A DNA stretch of 64,000 nucleotides, taken from NCBI GenBank assembly GCA_902774245.1, contig CACYHQ010000002.1, forward strand, positions 1 through 64,000, in the 5' to 3' direction. This DNA comes from an uncultured bacterium (GTDB lineage: Bacteria > Verrucomicrobiota > Lentisphaeria > Victivallales > UBA1829). The notes beneath the pieces are model-generated. The model saw nothing but the letters and a program-made list of their open reading frames with translations. It made no database searches and was not told where the DNA came from. The translations under genes and the position numbers were made by a program. This document shows, piece after piece, positions 39,383-48,555 of the stretch; the first letter of the stretch is position 1, and every line of letters starts with the position of its first letter.

Positions 39383-40465
39383 ATGTTATTCCGGAAATTG
39401 GTCGCCGTCACGTTCGCCGCATTCGCGGTCCTCAGCTCATTTGCCGCCGATGCGCCCGAAAAGATATCCGTCGAGCCGGAGCGCATTCTCGTGGCGTATT
39501 ATTCCTGGAGCGAATCCGGCAATACGAAATACATTGCGGAACTGATCCGGAAACACACCAACGGCGAACTGCTTGAGATCAAGCCGAAGAACGCCTATCC
39601 GAAGGACTACAACGCATGTCTGGCGCAGGCGCAGAAGGAAATCCGCGACGGCGTCCGCCCTGAACTCGCGAACGAACCTGTCGACTTCAAGAAGTACGAC
39701 GTCATCTTCATCGGCTCCCCGAACTGGTTCGGCACAATCGCGCCGCCCGCGGCGAGCTTCCTCGCCTCCGCCGACCTCGCGGGCAAGACCGTGATCCCGT
39801 TCTTCACCTACGGCAGCGGCGGCATGCAGAACTGCGAACGCGACACGAAGAAGCTGGCGGAAAAAGCCAAAGCCGTGCTTCCGGCGAAAGCGTTCCGCGG
39901 GGCATCCGTCCGCGAGGCGGACAGGGAGAAGGAGATCACCGACTGGGTCAAATCCATGGTCCTTCCCAAATTTCACGATGTCGTAAAAAAAGCCGGATTC
40001 TACGATTATAAGCTCAAATCGTGGGACGGCAAGGAAGTCAAGACCGCCGATTTCAAGGGCAAGGTCGTGCTTGTGGTGAACACAGCCACGCGCTGCGGAT
40101 TCACGCCGCAGTACGAACGCCTCGAAAAGCTCTACAAGGAATATCACGACAAGGGCTTTGAGCTCATCGACATCCCCTGCAACCAGTTCGGTGCGCAGGC
40201 GCCCGGCTCCGACGAGGAGATCAACACGTTCTGCACCTCGCGCTACAGCACCACGTTCCCGCGCATGACGAAGTGCGACGTGAACGGCGACAACCAGATC
40301 GGGCTGTACAAGTTCCTGAAGGAGGAAACAAACAAGGCGGACATCCGCTGGAACTTCACGAAGTTCCTCGTGGACCGCAACGGCAAGGTCGTGAAGCGTT
40401 TCGAGTCCGGCGACAGCCTGGACGAGCTCGAAAAGCTCATCAAGTCCCAGCTGGAACAGAAATAA
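39383..40465 (+). CDS. Secreted flavodoxin-glutathione peroxidase fusion
   Basis: 360 residues. A signal peptide (1 to about 22) is followed by a flavodoxin-like domain (about 33-190: YYSWSESGNTKYIAELI, then IGSPNWFGTIAPP and FFTYGSGGMQNC) and a glutathione-peroxidase-like domain (about 207-358). The latter has the peroxidatic Cys 238 in NTATRCGFTPQ, the CNQFG box with its Gln, and WNFTKFLVD with the Trp and Asn of the active site. It uses Cys rather than selenocysteine. The fusion suggests a flavin-fed reduction of peroxides outside the cytoplasm. The electron path is inferred, not shown. AGGAGG precedes the ATG. Confidence 0.88.
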   Translation: MLFRKLVAVTFAAFAVLSSFAADAPEKISVEPERILVAYYSWSESGNTKYIAELIRKHTNGELLEIKPKNAYPKDYNACLAQAQKEIRDGVRPELANEPVDFKKYDVIFIGSPNWFGTIAPPAASFLASADLAGKTVIPFFTYGSGGMQNCERDTKKLAEKAKAVLPAKAFRGASVREADREKEITDWVKSMVLPKFHDVVKKAGFYDYKLKSWDGKEVKTADFKGKVVLVVNTATRCGFTPQYERLEKLYKEYHDKGFELIDIPCNQFGAQAPGSDEEINTFCTSRYSTTFPRMTKCDVNGDNQIGLYKFLKEETNKADIRWNFTKFLVDRNGKVVKRFESGDSLDELEKLIKSQLEQK

Positions 40466-40495
40466 TCGTTCCTCTGCCTCATTTCCCGTTTTCCG

Positions 40496-40530
40496 ATCCC
40501 GTTCAGGCCACGCCTGACGGGATTTTTTTT
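40496..40530 (+). terminator. Terminator of the flavodoxin-peroxidase gene
   Basis: ATCCCGT(T)CAGG paired with CCTGACGGGAT, then a run of eight T. Confidence 0.85.
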
Positions 40531-40970
40531 CATCCACGATCATCCATTCCGGTCTTTGACACATGAAAAAGGATTATAATGAACACATCCCGCCTCAAAA
40601 GCAAGAAAAAGATATGCTTATGTAATGCAAAACCTAAAGTATTCAAAACATGAAACGACTTTTTTTCTTCCGTTCCTTGTTTCGTCAGTCATTTCATCAA
40701 ACCGGATGTTTTTTTCATCATTCCTGTACAACCGCCTATCTTTTAAGCTGATTTCGCAAGATCAGAAATAACCTGTTTATTAAATAATCCATGCTTTGTA
40801 TTAAATAATGCATTTCTATTTTTTCGATATCGCAGTATATTAATAAGAGAAATGCCACATGGTGTGGCTATGTCGTTCAAAACAACATTAAAACATCCGG
40901 CTGCGCCCTGCGGAATGCCCCGTTCCCTCCGGCTCGGCCAGGCTGGAACAACCCGAAGGCGGTCCGTCCT
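40531..40970. other. AT-rich control region of the double-MarR gene
   Basis: 440 bases without a credible gene. Two direct repeats ATTAAATAAT(C/G)CAT lie at 40779-40792 and 40800-40813, 21 bases apart (two helical turns). They sit upstream of a TATATT box at 40836-40841, so they look like an operator. A small inverted repeat (CTGAT/ATCAG) lies just before. The leader from there to the ATG at 40971 is about 125 bases. Confidence 0.45.
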
Positions 40971-42053
40971 ATGAAAAAACAATTCTTAGCAGTCACATCC
41001 TGTCGCAAACTCCTCTTTATCGCGGACCGGATCCGTTCCACGTCCGTTGGCGTGTTCGGCCTTGACGGTGATTATTCCTTCGCACAGTTCCCGATCGTGA
41101 AATACTTCCTGGAGAATCCGGATTCCGTGCCGCAGATCAAGCGTCTCTCCGAGTACTCCGGCCTCAGCTCCGGCGCGATTTCGCAGGCGGTCGACCTGTA
41201 CGTCGCGAGCGGCATCCTGGAACGCAAGTCGATCCCGGAAAACCGCCGCAGCACGGGCGTGATGCTTTCCGCGAAGGGCAAAGCCCAGCGCAACGCCACG
41301 GTGGCCCTGCTCGCCAAGCGTTTCGCCGCCTTCGAATCCTCGCTGGCCCCTGAAACACTCGCGAAATTCCGCGAAGTGCTCGGCTTCCTCTATCAGTCCA
41401 GGACCGGTTCCGAGCACCTCACCGCGAAGCACGTCGCCGACCTCTGCAAGCTCCCCGCCGAGCTGATCCCGATCCCGGCCGGCGAGACCGCGCCCGCCAA
41501 GCTGCCCACCTGGCTGCTCCTGATCCATTTCGTGGACGCCCTCCGCTTCCCCGTGATGCATTTCCACTATGCGTCCCGTTCCGGCCGCACCACGCTCGGC
41601 AAGCTCCGCATCCTGAACTATCTCTTCGCCATTCACGGTCGCAAGACCCTCCCGATGATCAAGGACTTCGCGGACCGCTTCCATCTGCCGTCCGCCGCCG
41701 TCACGCAGACGCTGAACGCTCTGTACGCCGACGGCCTGGTGAACCGCATCCCCGGCCCGAAGGACCGCCGCGTGACGCTGATCAGCCTCACGGACAAGGG
41801 CGAGCACCTCTACCGCGTCTGCACGGCCTCCTACGTGCGTTTCATGAAGGAAGTGTTCGACAAACTTCCGCAGGACCAGGTCGAAGCTTTCGTCGCCGCG
41901 CTCGAAGCCATGGCGGCCTTCCTCACCAAGGAACGCTTCGTTTCTCCGTACGCCGTCGCGGTCGAATCGCTCTATCCCCCGATCTCCGAGGCTGAAACTG
42001 CCGACATCGACGTCGAAGAAGCGGCCGAGATCGAGAAGACCAAGCTCGACTGA
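40971..42053 (+). CDS. Regulator with two MarR-type domains in one chain
   Basis: 360 residues, about twice the usual MarR length. The N-terminal half has a winged helix at about 42-105 (VPQIKRLSEYSGLSSGAISQ as recognition part, a wing with ENRRSTGVMLSAKG). The C-terminal half has a second at about 215-290 (LPMIKDFADRFHLPSAAVTQ, wing with PKDRRVTLISLTDKG). MarR proteins bind palindromes as dimers; this one could bind as an intramolecular pseudo-dimer. The ligand is unknown. The direct repeats upstream may be its own operator. Confidence 0.75.
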   Translation: MKKQFLAVTSCRKLLFIADRIRSTSVGVFGLDGDYSFAQFPIVKYFLENPDSVPQIKRLSEYSGLSSGAISQAVDLYVASGILERKSIPENRRSTGVMLSAKGKAQRNATVALLAKRFAAFESSLAPETLAKFREVLGFLYQSRTGSEHLTAKHVADLCKLPAELIPIPAGETAPAKLPTWLLLIHFVDALRFPVMHFHYASRSGRTTLGKLRILNYLFAIHGRKTLPMIKDFADRFHLPSAAVTQTLNALYADGLVNRIPGPKDRRVTLISLTDKGEHLYRVCTASYVRFMKEVFDKLPQDQVEAFVAALEAMAAFLTKERFVSPYAVAVESLYPPISEAETADIDVEEAAEIEKTKLD

Positions 42054-42117
42054 ACATAACGGCATTCTGATCCGGGGCGGCTCTGCTTTCTCCGTTCCGG
42101 CATATCCGCCTTCTTAC

Positions 42118-42156
42118 GCCCGGATTTCTCGCATCCAGCCGGAATCCGGGCTTTTT
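42118..42156 (+). terminator. Terminator of the double-MarR gene
   Basis: GCCCGGATT, 16-base loop, AATCCGGGC, then TTTTT. Confidence 0.85.
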
Positions 42157-42181
42157 CCGTCTCTTATTCGCCGGTCTCTGC

Positions 42182-42210
42182 TTGACTTTTGCCCGAAAAC
42201 GCTGTATAAT
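42182..42210 (+). promoter_or_regulatory. Promoter of the esterase gene
   Basis: TTGACT, 17 bases, TATAAT, 48 bases before the start; near-consensus. Confidence 0.75.
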
Positions 42211-42258
42211 ACAGAACGATCACCGTCTTTCCAAAACCAATCCAACCAAAGGAACACC

Positions 42259-43224
42259 ATGAAACACCTCAAACTCTTCGCCTGCGCGGCGGCTCTCGCT
42301 GTCCTCTGCGGCTGCGCCAGCACCGGCGCGTCCACCCGTACTTCCTTCCCCGACAACGCGTTCAAGGAAATCCCGCAGGAATACATGGGCGTCTGCGAAA
42401 AGGGCGGCGTCATCAAGAACTTCACGTACAAGACGCGCGACAACCAGACCGCCGGCAGCCCCGAGTTCGAGAAATCCGGCCTCGTGTATCTGCCCTACGG
42501 TTACGACGAGAAAGACACGTCCACCCGCTACAACGTGCTGTACCTGATGCACGGCGGCGGCGACAATCCGGGCTGGTACTTCGGCGGCGAAGGCCAGAAC
42601 ACCCGCCTTAAAAACGTGATCGACCACCTGATAGCGAACGGCGAGATGAAGCCGCTCATCATCTGCGCGCTCTCCTACTACACGCAGTACAGCAACGACG
42701 CCACGAAGAACTGCATCGACTTCCACTACGAGCTCGACAAGGACGTGATCCCGGTCTTCGAGAAGCAGTACCACACCTACGCCAAGGACGTCTCGCAGGA
42801 TGCGCTTGACGCCTCCAGATGGCACCGCGGCTTCGGCGGATTCTCCATGGGCGCCTGCGCCACCTGGTCCGTCTTCGAGCACTGCCTCGGCGAAATGGGC
42901 TACTTCATCCCGATGAGCGGCGACTGCTGGGCGGTAGGACGCGGCAAGTCCGCCGAATCCGCTAAGTACCTCGCCGATTCGGTCGTCAAGAACGGCAAGA
43001 CCGCGAACGATTTCTACATCTACTCCGGCTGCGGCCGCAACGACGTCGCGGAACCGAACATGACCCCGATGATCAACGAGATGAAGAAGTATCCCGAAAT
43101 CTTCAAGTATTGCGAAAACTTCAAGGACGGCAACCTCTACCAGATGATCTACGAACGCGGCGGACACGACATCAACTCCGTCATGCGCGTGATGTACAAC
43201 GGCCTCCCGAAAATGTTCGACTGA
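42259..43224 (+). CDS. Lipoprotein esterase (CE1/feruloyl-esterase-like)
   Basis: 321 residues with a lipoprotein signal (lipobox LCGC, Cys near 19). It is an alpha/beta hydrolase of the esterase D / feruloyl esterase type: YNVLYLMHGGGDN near 90, nucleophile Ser in GFGGFSMGAC, and the late His in ERGGHDINSV. Such enzymes remove feruloyl or acetyl groups from plant hemicellulose, consistent with the GH43 genes of the window. The exact ester is not determined. Confidence 0.85.
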   Translation: MKHLKLFACAAALAVLCGCASTGASTRTSFPDNAFKEIPQEYMGVCEKGGVIKNFTYKTRDNQTAGSPEFEKSGLVYLPYGYDEKDTSTRYNVLYLMHGGGDNPGWYFGGEGQNTRLKNVIDHLIANGEMKPLIICALSYYTQYSNDATKNCIDFHYELDKDVIPVFEKQYHTYAKDVSQDALDASRWHRGFGGFSMGACATWSVFEHCLGEMGYFIPMSGDCWAVGRGKSAESAKYLADSVVKNGKTANDFYIYSGCGRNDVAEPNMTPMINEMKKYPEIFKYCENFKDGNLYQMIYERGGHDINSVMRVMYNGLPKMFD

Positions 43225-43248
43225 TCTGCAGAATTACGCAGGAAATCT

Positions 43249-43286
43249 GTCCGCCGGATCCGATTATTCGCCCGGCGGACTTTTTT
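43249..43286 (+). terminator. Terminator of the esterase gene
   Basis: GTCCGCCGG, 14-base loop, CCGGCGGAC, then TTTTTT. Confidence 0.85.
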
Positions 43287-43399
43287 GGAACACAAAAAGG
43301 GAATCCTGATCGTTCCGGGAAGATACGGCGGCGGTCTGCCGATCAATAGACCTTCCCGTTTATAACAGGAAAAAAAGCGAAAAAAGCCTGCCGGAGCAG

Positions 43400-43427
43400 T
43401 TGTATTTGAACCTTCGGACTGTATATT
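43400..43427 (+). promoter_or_regulatory. Promoter of the ydbH-like operon
   Basis: TTGTAT, 16 bases, TATATT, about 75 bases before the start at 43503. Confidence 0.5.
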
Positions 43428-43502
43428 ATTAGAGAATCATATAGGGGTATTGTGCCCTTTTTTCTCAAAATAAACTGCCGAATATCGAATACGGAACGCA
43501 TC

Positions 43503-46500
43503 ATGCCGGAATCCGAACCTGAAAAAAAGATTGTCCCTGCCGGGACGCCGGACTCTTCCGGGGCAGAAAAGCGGAAATCCAAACCGGACAGGAAAACGTC
43601 CGATTCCTCCGCCGCGTCCGCTCCCGCGAAGAAACAGCCGATTCCGCGCCGTGCGAAATGGGCAATCGCTCTGCTGATCCTTCTGTGTCTGATTCTGCTT
43701 GGCGCGCTGGTCGAGCTGGCATGCCTGCCGCATTTCCTCGAACAGGATATCAACAAAATACTTCAGCCGCTCGCCGAGGGCGGCGGCGTGGAGTTCCGCA
43801 TCAAGACCATCAGCCTGACTTCGGCGGAGGTCGCCTGCAAGGTCAAAGACACCACCCGTGACGGCAGGCCTCTGAACGTCGGCAGCATCGGGTCTCTCTC
43901 CATCCGCTACTCACCGCTCGAGCTGATGCGTAATCGCGCCATCGAATCCATCGAGATCGAAAACTGCAACATCATGGCCGACTATTCGGACGGATCGTTT
44001 TCCATCCCCGCTTACGACCTCTTCGCGAAGTCGTTCCAGTCCGGTGAAAAGAAGGAGAAGGAAGATTCCGCCCCCGTGGACGACCTCAACGCCGTGATCC
44101 CGGTGAAGGTCGGAAAGATATCCCTCTCCGGCAGCCTGGCCGCCGTAGCGCGCGGCGAGGACGCGATCGACAACGTGCACATCCCGTACGCCGTCACGGT
44201 CACGCCCGACGCGGAACAAGGCTGGAACAGGCTCGAATGCTCGCTCATGATCCATTTCTCGACCAACGGTATCCGGTGCAAGGCGGCTTATCTGCACAAG
44301 GAAAAGAAAGTCGAGCTGAACCTCGACGATTTCTCCCTCGCCACGTCCGCCATGCCCGGCACGGTCCGCGGCGCCCTGCCGCGCGGCCTGCGCGCCGGAC
44401 TCTCGTTCCGCTCGAAAGCCGAACTCGACCTGAACACGCTCAAGGTCAGCGATAATTCGTCCGTCGAAGGCGCGTTCACGGTCGCATACCGCACCCCGCA
44501 GGGACTTCGCATCAACTCCGAAACGCCGTTCTCCGTGAAGATGCTCCCGGACGAGGTCGTTGAGCTCACGGTCGGCACGCTGAAAGGCGAATACGACGGG
44601 ATCCCGTTCGAGCTTGACAAGCTCAATGCGACCGTCTCGCTTTCGAAACGCATCGTCGGCGGCGGATTCCAGTTTACCGTCGCCGAGTCCGAACCCGCGC
44701 AGTTCCGCTTCAGCGGTATCATGGACGAAGAGAAGAATTTTTTTGAGATCCAACTTGAAAACCACCCGATCCTCAAGACAAAATACAAGGGCATCGACGT
44801 CTCCGCCGGCTTCGGCCCCTTCCTGGCCTGCCTGGACGTGCAGCGCGACGGAATGGCCGTCCAATCCCGCTTCAGCATCGCGCCCGCTGTGGAATTCGAC
44901 GGCGGCGCGTTCACTCCCGGGCTCAAGGGTCTGACCGCGTCCTTCCGGCGGGGAGAGATCACGGGCGAGTTCAATATGAACGGCGGACAGATGATGGGTT
45001 CCCTTGAAATCATCGCCGGAGACCTCCGCGCGGAATACAACGGCATGACCGTCTCCCTCAGGCCGGAAAAGATCGATATGGGCTTCCTCAAGGCCGAGGA
45101 GCTTCAGGGCGCGACCATCCGCCTCACGGACGGAGAACTTGATTTCGAGAAGGAGGGCATGAAGGTCTCCTTCAAGCCCGAATCCTTCAAGGCCGGCGTC
45201 AGGCTGACCGACGGCATCGAAAAGGCATCCGCCGAACTCAAAGGCGGAAAGCTCCTCGCCGAGCTCGATGGCATGACCTGCAAGGCGGACACGCTTTCAT
45301 TTGACGCCAAATCGGAGGACGGACAAACATACAAGGCCGACGGGAAGATCACCGCGTTCCAGTTCAAACAGGACGCCGCCAACCTCACCTACGACGCGCC
45401 GGAACTCGGTTTGAACGCGGCGTTCGATGTCGGCGGGGGCGTCCTCTCCGGCGCGGTCTCCTGTCCCGATTCCAAGCTCGCCATGCCCGAACTCAAGCTT
45501 CTCGCGCAGAACCTCCACTGGGATTTCCCGTTCGACTACGCGCTTACCGAAGCGGAAGAGGACGCAGCGGAAAAAACCGCGCCCGCTGAGCCGCGCACGG
45601 GCAGGATTTCGCTCGGCGATTTCGAGTTCAACGGCGTTCAGGCGGCCTCGCTTGACGGCACGGTCCAGTGGGATGATGCCGCGAAGACGTTCCGCCTGAA
45701 AACGGACGCGCATCTCTTCTCCATCAACGGCGAAATCTACGCGAACGTCGCGCTCGGCGGAGGCGCGGGGGTCGAGGTCGAATGCGGCCTGAGCGTCCCG
45801 GAACAGCAGGCCGACCTGTCGAAGGACCTCGCCAAGTTCCTGCCGCAGTTCGAGGAGATCTCCTGCACGGGCAAGCTCTCCGCCGACGCCGTGTACAAAA
45901 TCCTGCCGAAGACCACCACCGGACACGCGAAGTTCCGCATCGCCGACGCCGACCTTTTCATCCCGGAGCAGAAGCTCGAGGTGCGCGGCATCGGCCTCGG
46001 ATTCGAGGTGCCGGAGATATCCATCCTCAAATCCGCGCCCGGCCAGACGCTTTCTTTCAAGTCCGTCAAATACGACAAGATCGAGACCGGGGCGGGCCTC
46101 GCCACATTCCGCATGGAGGCCCCGGACACCTGGCAGGTCGAAAATGCCCGCCTCGACTGGTGCAACGGCCACATCCGGCTCGGCGGCATCACGTACCGCA
46201 TCGGCCAGACCACCACCGAGGCCGTACTCTACTGCGACCGCCTGGAGATGCCGATCTTCCTCACGCAGATCGGGCTCGGCGAGATCAGCGGCAGCGGCTC
46301 CATCAACGGCACCATCCCGGTCGTGCTCGTGCAGAAGACCGACGCGTTCGGCAAGTCGAAGATCGACAACATCTACTTCGAGGACGCGTTCCTCTTCTCC
46401 ACGCCCGGCGAGAACGGCGTGATCAAGGGCGACCTCGACGAGGCGCTGATGGAGGCCGGGACCGGCATCGAAATGGAACTCGCGAAAGACGCCCTGAAGG

Positions 46501-46757
46501 ACTTCTCCTACTCCTGGGTTCGCATGCGCCTGCAGTCCGTCGGCCCCGAAAAGGAGAACATGAAGCTCTCGCTTTCGCTCGACGGCAAACCGAACCGCGC
46601 GCTGTACTATGCGTTCGACGAGAACACCGCCTCGTTCATGAAGTCCAACACCCCCTGCATCTTCCAGGGCATCCGCCTGGACACGAACGTGAACATGTAC
46701 GGGAAGGCGATGGAGCTCGCCGATTATTTCCAGAAGATCTTCTCCAAAGCGGAGTGA
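43503..46757 (+). CDS. ydbH: YdbH-family AsmA-like lipid-transport protein
   Basis: 1084 residues. A cytoplasmic N-terminus rich in Lys, Ser and Pro is followed by one helix at about 53-74. A long periplasmic beta-rich region of repeated amphipathic strands comes next, as in the AsmA/TamB/YdbH bridge proteins that carry phospholipid from inner to outer membrane. The C-terminus (SGSGSINGTIPVVLV, then the DNIYFEDAFLFSTPGENGVI region) resembles YdbH. The next two genes resemble ynbE and ydbL, the E. coli partners, which supports the call. The ATG at 43503 is preferred over earlier in-frame codons because it is the first with a reasonable ribosome site after the promoter. Confidence 0.8.
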   Translation: MPESEPEKKIVPAGTPDSSGAEKRKSKPDRKTSDSSAASAPAKKQPIPRRAKWAIALLILLCLILLGALVELACLPHFLEQDINKILQPLAEGGGVEFRIKTISLTSAEVACKVKDTTRDGRPLNVGSIGSLSIRYSPLELMRNRAIESIEIENCNIMADYSDGSFSIPAYDLFAKSFQSGEKKEKEDSAPVDDLNAVIPVKVGKISLSGSLAAVARGEDAIDNVHIPYAVTVTPDAEQGWNRLECSLMIHFSTNGIRCKAAYLHKEKKVELNLDDFSLATSAMPGTVRGALPRGLRAGLSFRSKAELDLNTLKVSDNSSVEGAFTVAYRTPQGLRINSETPFSVKMLPDEVVELTVGTLKGEYDGIPFELDKLNATVSLSKRIVGGGFQFTVAESEPAQFRFSGIMDEEKNFFEIQLENHPILKTKYKGIDVSAGFGPFLACLDVQRDGMAVQSRFSIAPAVEFDGGAFTPGLKGLTASFRRGEITGEFNMNGGQMMGSLEIIAGDLRAEYNGMTVSLRPEKIDMGFLKAEELQGATIRLTDGELDFEKEGMKVSFKPESFKAGVRLTDGIEKASAELKGGKLLAELDGMTCKADTLSFDAKSEDGQTYKADGKITAFQFKQDAANLTYDAPELGLNAAFDVGGGVLSGAVSCPDSKLAMPELKLLAQNLHWDFPFDYALTEAEEDAAEKTAPAEPRTGRISLGDFEFNGVQAASLDGTVQWDDAAKTFRLKTDAHLFSINGEIYANVALGGGAGVEVECGLSVPEQQADLSKDLAKFLPQFEEISCTGKLSADAVYKILPKTTTGHAKFRIADADLFIPEQKLEVRGIGLGFEVPEISILKSAPGQTLSFKSVKYDKIETGAGLATFRMEAPDTWQVENARLDWCNGHIRLGGITYRIGQTTTEAVLYCDRLEMPIFLTQIGLGEISGSGSINGTIPVVLVQKTDAFGKSKIDNIYFEDAFLFSTPGENGVIKGDLDEALMEAGTGIEMELAKDALKDFSYSWVRMRLQSVGPEKENMKLSLSLDGKPNRALYYAFDENTASFMKSNTPCIFQGIRLDTNVNMYGKAMELADYFQKIFSKAE

Positions 46758-46837
46758 CGATACCCCACGAACCCTTAACCTGTCAGCACAAAACAGCACA
46801 CATAACAAACCGTCAACTCAACAGAAAGGAATCCGAC

Positions 46838-47029
46838 ATGAAAACATTCCTGCCAATCCTCGCCGCCGCGGCCGTCCTGGTCGGCATCGGCGCATCAGCG
46901 TGCATCCGGACGCAGAACGAAGTCGACGTCAAGCCGATCGAGATCAAGCCCGTGCACATCACGCTCGACATCAACATCCGCATCGAAAAAGCCCTCGACG
47001 ACTTCTTCGGCGACCTCGACGCTCTTTGA
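46838..47029 (+). CDS. ynbE: YnbE-like small outer-membrane lipoprotein
   Basis: 63 residues. Lipoprotein signal with Cys at about 22 (GASAC), then VKPIEIKPVHITLDINIRIE, which matches the short strand-forming motif of YnbE (xITxNxxIxIE). In E. coli YnbE caps the YdbH bridge at the outer membrane. GAAAGGA precedes the ATG. It lies 80 bases after the ydbH-like gene. Confidence 0.75.
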   Translation: MKTFLPILAAAAVLVGIGASACIRTQNEVDVKPIEIKPVHITLDINIRIEKALDDFFGDLDAL

Positions 47030-47058
47030 TCCGAACCACATTCTGAGGAGATTTTACC

Positions 47059-47487
47059 ATGAAAAAACTGCTCGCTCTCTCCATCGCCGCCCTTACGCTC
47101 GCTTTCGCCGTCCCGCAGGCGCTTTCCGCCGCTGACGACGCCGCCACCATCAAGAAGAACATGGCCGAACGCAAGCCCAAGATCGAAACCCTCAAGAAGG
47201 CCGGCACCATCGGCGAAAACAAGACCGGCTACCTCGAAGTCATGAAGGACAAAGACGGCAAGGACGTCAAGATCGAAGACGCCGACAAGAAGATCGTCGA
47301 CGACGAAAACACCGACCGCAAAGTCGTTTACACCGCCATCGCCAAGAAGGAAGGCTCCACCGTCGACAAGGTCGGCGAACTCCGCGCCAAGCAGATCCGT
47401 TCCAAGGCGAACGAAGGCGACTACATCCAGGACGAAGACGGCAAGTGGGTCAAGGCCCCCAAACCCGCCCCCGCGGAAAAGAAGTAA
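47059..47487 (+). CDS. ydbL: YdbL-family periplasmic protein (DUF1318)
   Basis: 142 residues with a signal peptide (to about 24). The core reads IGENKTGYLEVMKD, then ENTDRKVVYTAIAKKEG, ending GDYIQDEDGKWVKAP. This is the YdbL pattern (GxxGE..GYL, then NxxRKxxYxxIAxK, and a late GxYxxxxxGxWxxK). In E. coli YdbL acts as a chaperone-like partner that prevents YdbH-YnbE stacks. GAGGAG precedes the ATG. Confidence 0.82.
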   Translation: MKKLLALSIAALTLAFAVPQALSAADDAATIKKNMAERKPKIETLKKAGTIGENKTGYLEVMKDKDGKDVKIEDADKKIVDDENTDRKVVYTAIAKKEGSTVDKVGELRAKQIRSKANEGDYIQDEDGKWVKAPKPAPAEKK

Positions 47488-47513
47488 TAATCTGTACCAC
47501 ACAGTAATCTAAA

Positions 47514-47549
47514 CCGGCAGATACCCATTGAATCCGGGTATCTTGCCGG
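47514..47549 (+). terminator. Hairpin after the ydbL-like gene
   Basis: CCGGCAGATACCC pairs with GGGTATC-TTGCCGG, with a small bulge; weak T run. Confidence 0.6.
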
Positions 47550-47637
47550 ATTGTAAGTTAGGAAAAAGTCTTTACTATTAGTTCAAATATTGCGTGACAC
47601 TTGAAAAAAGCAACCCTCTTTCAAATATACGAGATGG

Positions 47638-48489
47638 ATGATGAGTATATCTAACGATTATTTACAATTCGTTGCTGATAATCATGCTCTTGGGAGTGGC
47701 ACAGCACAATCATATGTAACCGCCATCAATAAACTGGAGAATGCATTGCACCAGGCGAATATGCTTTCACCAACGCAATCATTGTGGAAAATATACGATA
47801 CAATTTTTCTTGCAAAGCTTTATGAGTTTGTTAAAAAGGAGCAAAAAAAAGAAGATGGCGGTATTTTTCATAACGAAACAGCGAAAAGCTATTGGCAGAA
47901 AGGTTTTTGTTCTGCAGCACTAAAACAATGGTCTCAATTCATTTCTCTAGGTACCAGGGAAGAGGATATGCTCAAAAAGATAGCTGTTGCTTCAAATGGA
48001 TCGCAACTCAGTCGCGAGCTTATGGACACTCCTCTTTCGCAGAATCCACTTTTGATAAATGATGACCTTAGTATTGCTTCTCTCGAAGGGAAGACCGCTC
48101 TACGGGAAGTTGAGGTCCGACAGAACCAATCTGTTTTCCGTAAAATGATTCTTTCCCATTACAACCGTTGTTGCTGTTTGACAGGGCTCCCCATTCCAGA
48201 GATTCTTCGCGCAAGCCATATCAGTGAGTGGGCTAAAGATAAAGACAATAGAATGAACCCGGAAAATGGTTTGTGTCTATCCGCAACCTATGATGCAGCT
48301 TTTGATAGACATTTGATTTCTTTTGACGAAGATTTTCGATTAATTCTTGCGCCTTCTCTACGCGAGTATTATACAAACAATGCATTCCAAGAATATTTCA
48401 AGCGTTTTGAAGGGGCAAAAATAACAATGCCAATACGTTTTCCACCCTCAAAGATTCTACTTGCTAAACATCGGGAAATGATGCAGTGA
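47638..48489 (+). CDS. HNH endonuclease, probably acquired
   Basis: 283 residues. The C-terminal part (about 160-240) is an HNH nuclease domain of the type found in orphan restriction enzymes. It has CCCLTGLPIPEILRASHISE (Cys pair and the catalytic His), NPENGLCLSATYDAAFDRHL (Asn and the last His), and a conserved ISFDEDFRL. The N-terminal half is helical, perhaps DNA-binding. The gene is clearly more AT-rich than its neighbours and uses their rare codons, so it is probably a recent arrival. No methyltransferase gene is beside it. Confidence 0.8.
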   Translation: MMSISNDYLQFVADNHALGSGTAQSYVTAINKLENALHQANMLSPTQSLWKIYDTIFLAKLYEFVKKEQKKEDGGIFHNETAKSYWQKGFCSAALKQWSQFISLGTREEDMLKKIAVASNGSQLSRELMDTPLSQNPLLINDDLSIASLEGKTALREVEVRQNQSVFRKMILSHYNRCCCLTGLPIPEILRASHISEWAKDKDNRMNPENGLCLSATYDAAFDRHLISFDEDFRLILAPSLREYYTNNAFQEYFKRFEGAKITMPIRFPPSKILLAKHREMMQ

Positions 48490-48555
48490 ATTGTTTACCT
48501 TTTTTCTCTGTTTAGGAAAGGTTTTTTGGCGGAGTAAATGGCGGTGTAACGGGGT

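Noticed and set aside
40743..40982. A 79-codon minus-strand frame before the double-MarR gene
   Set aside because: It starts inside the regulator gene, lies across the operator-like repeats and has no ribosome site.
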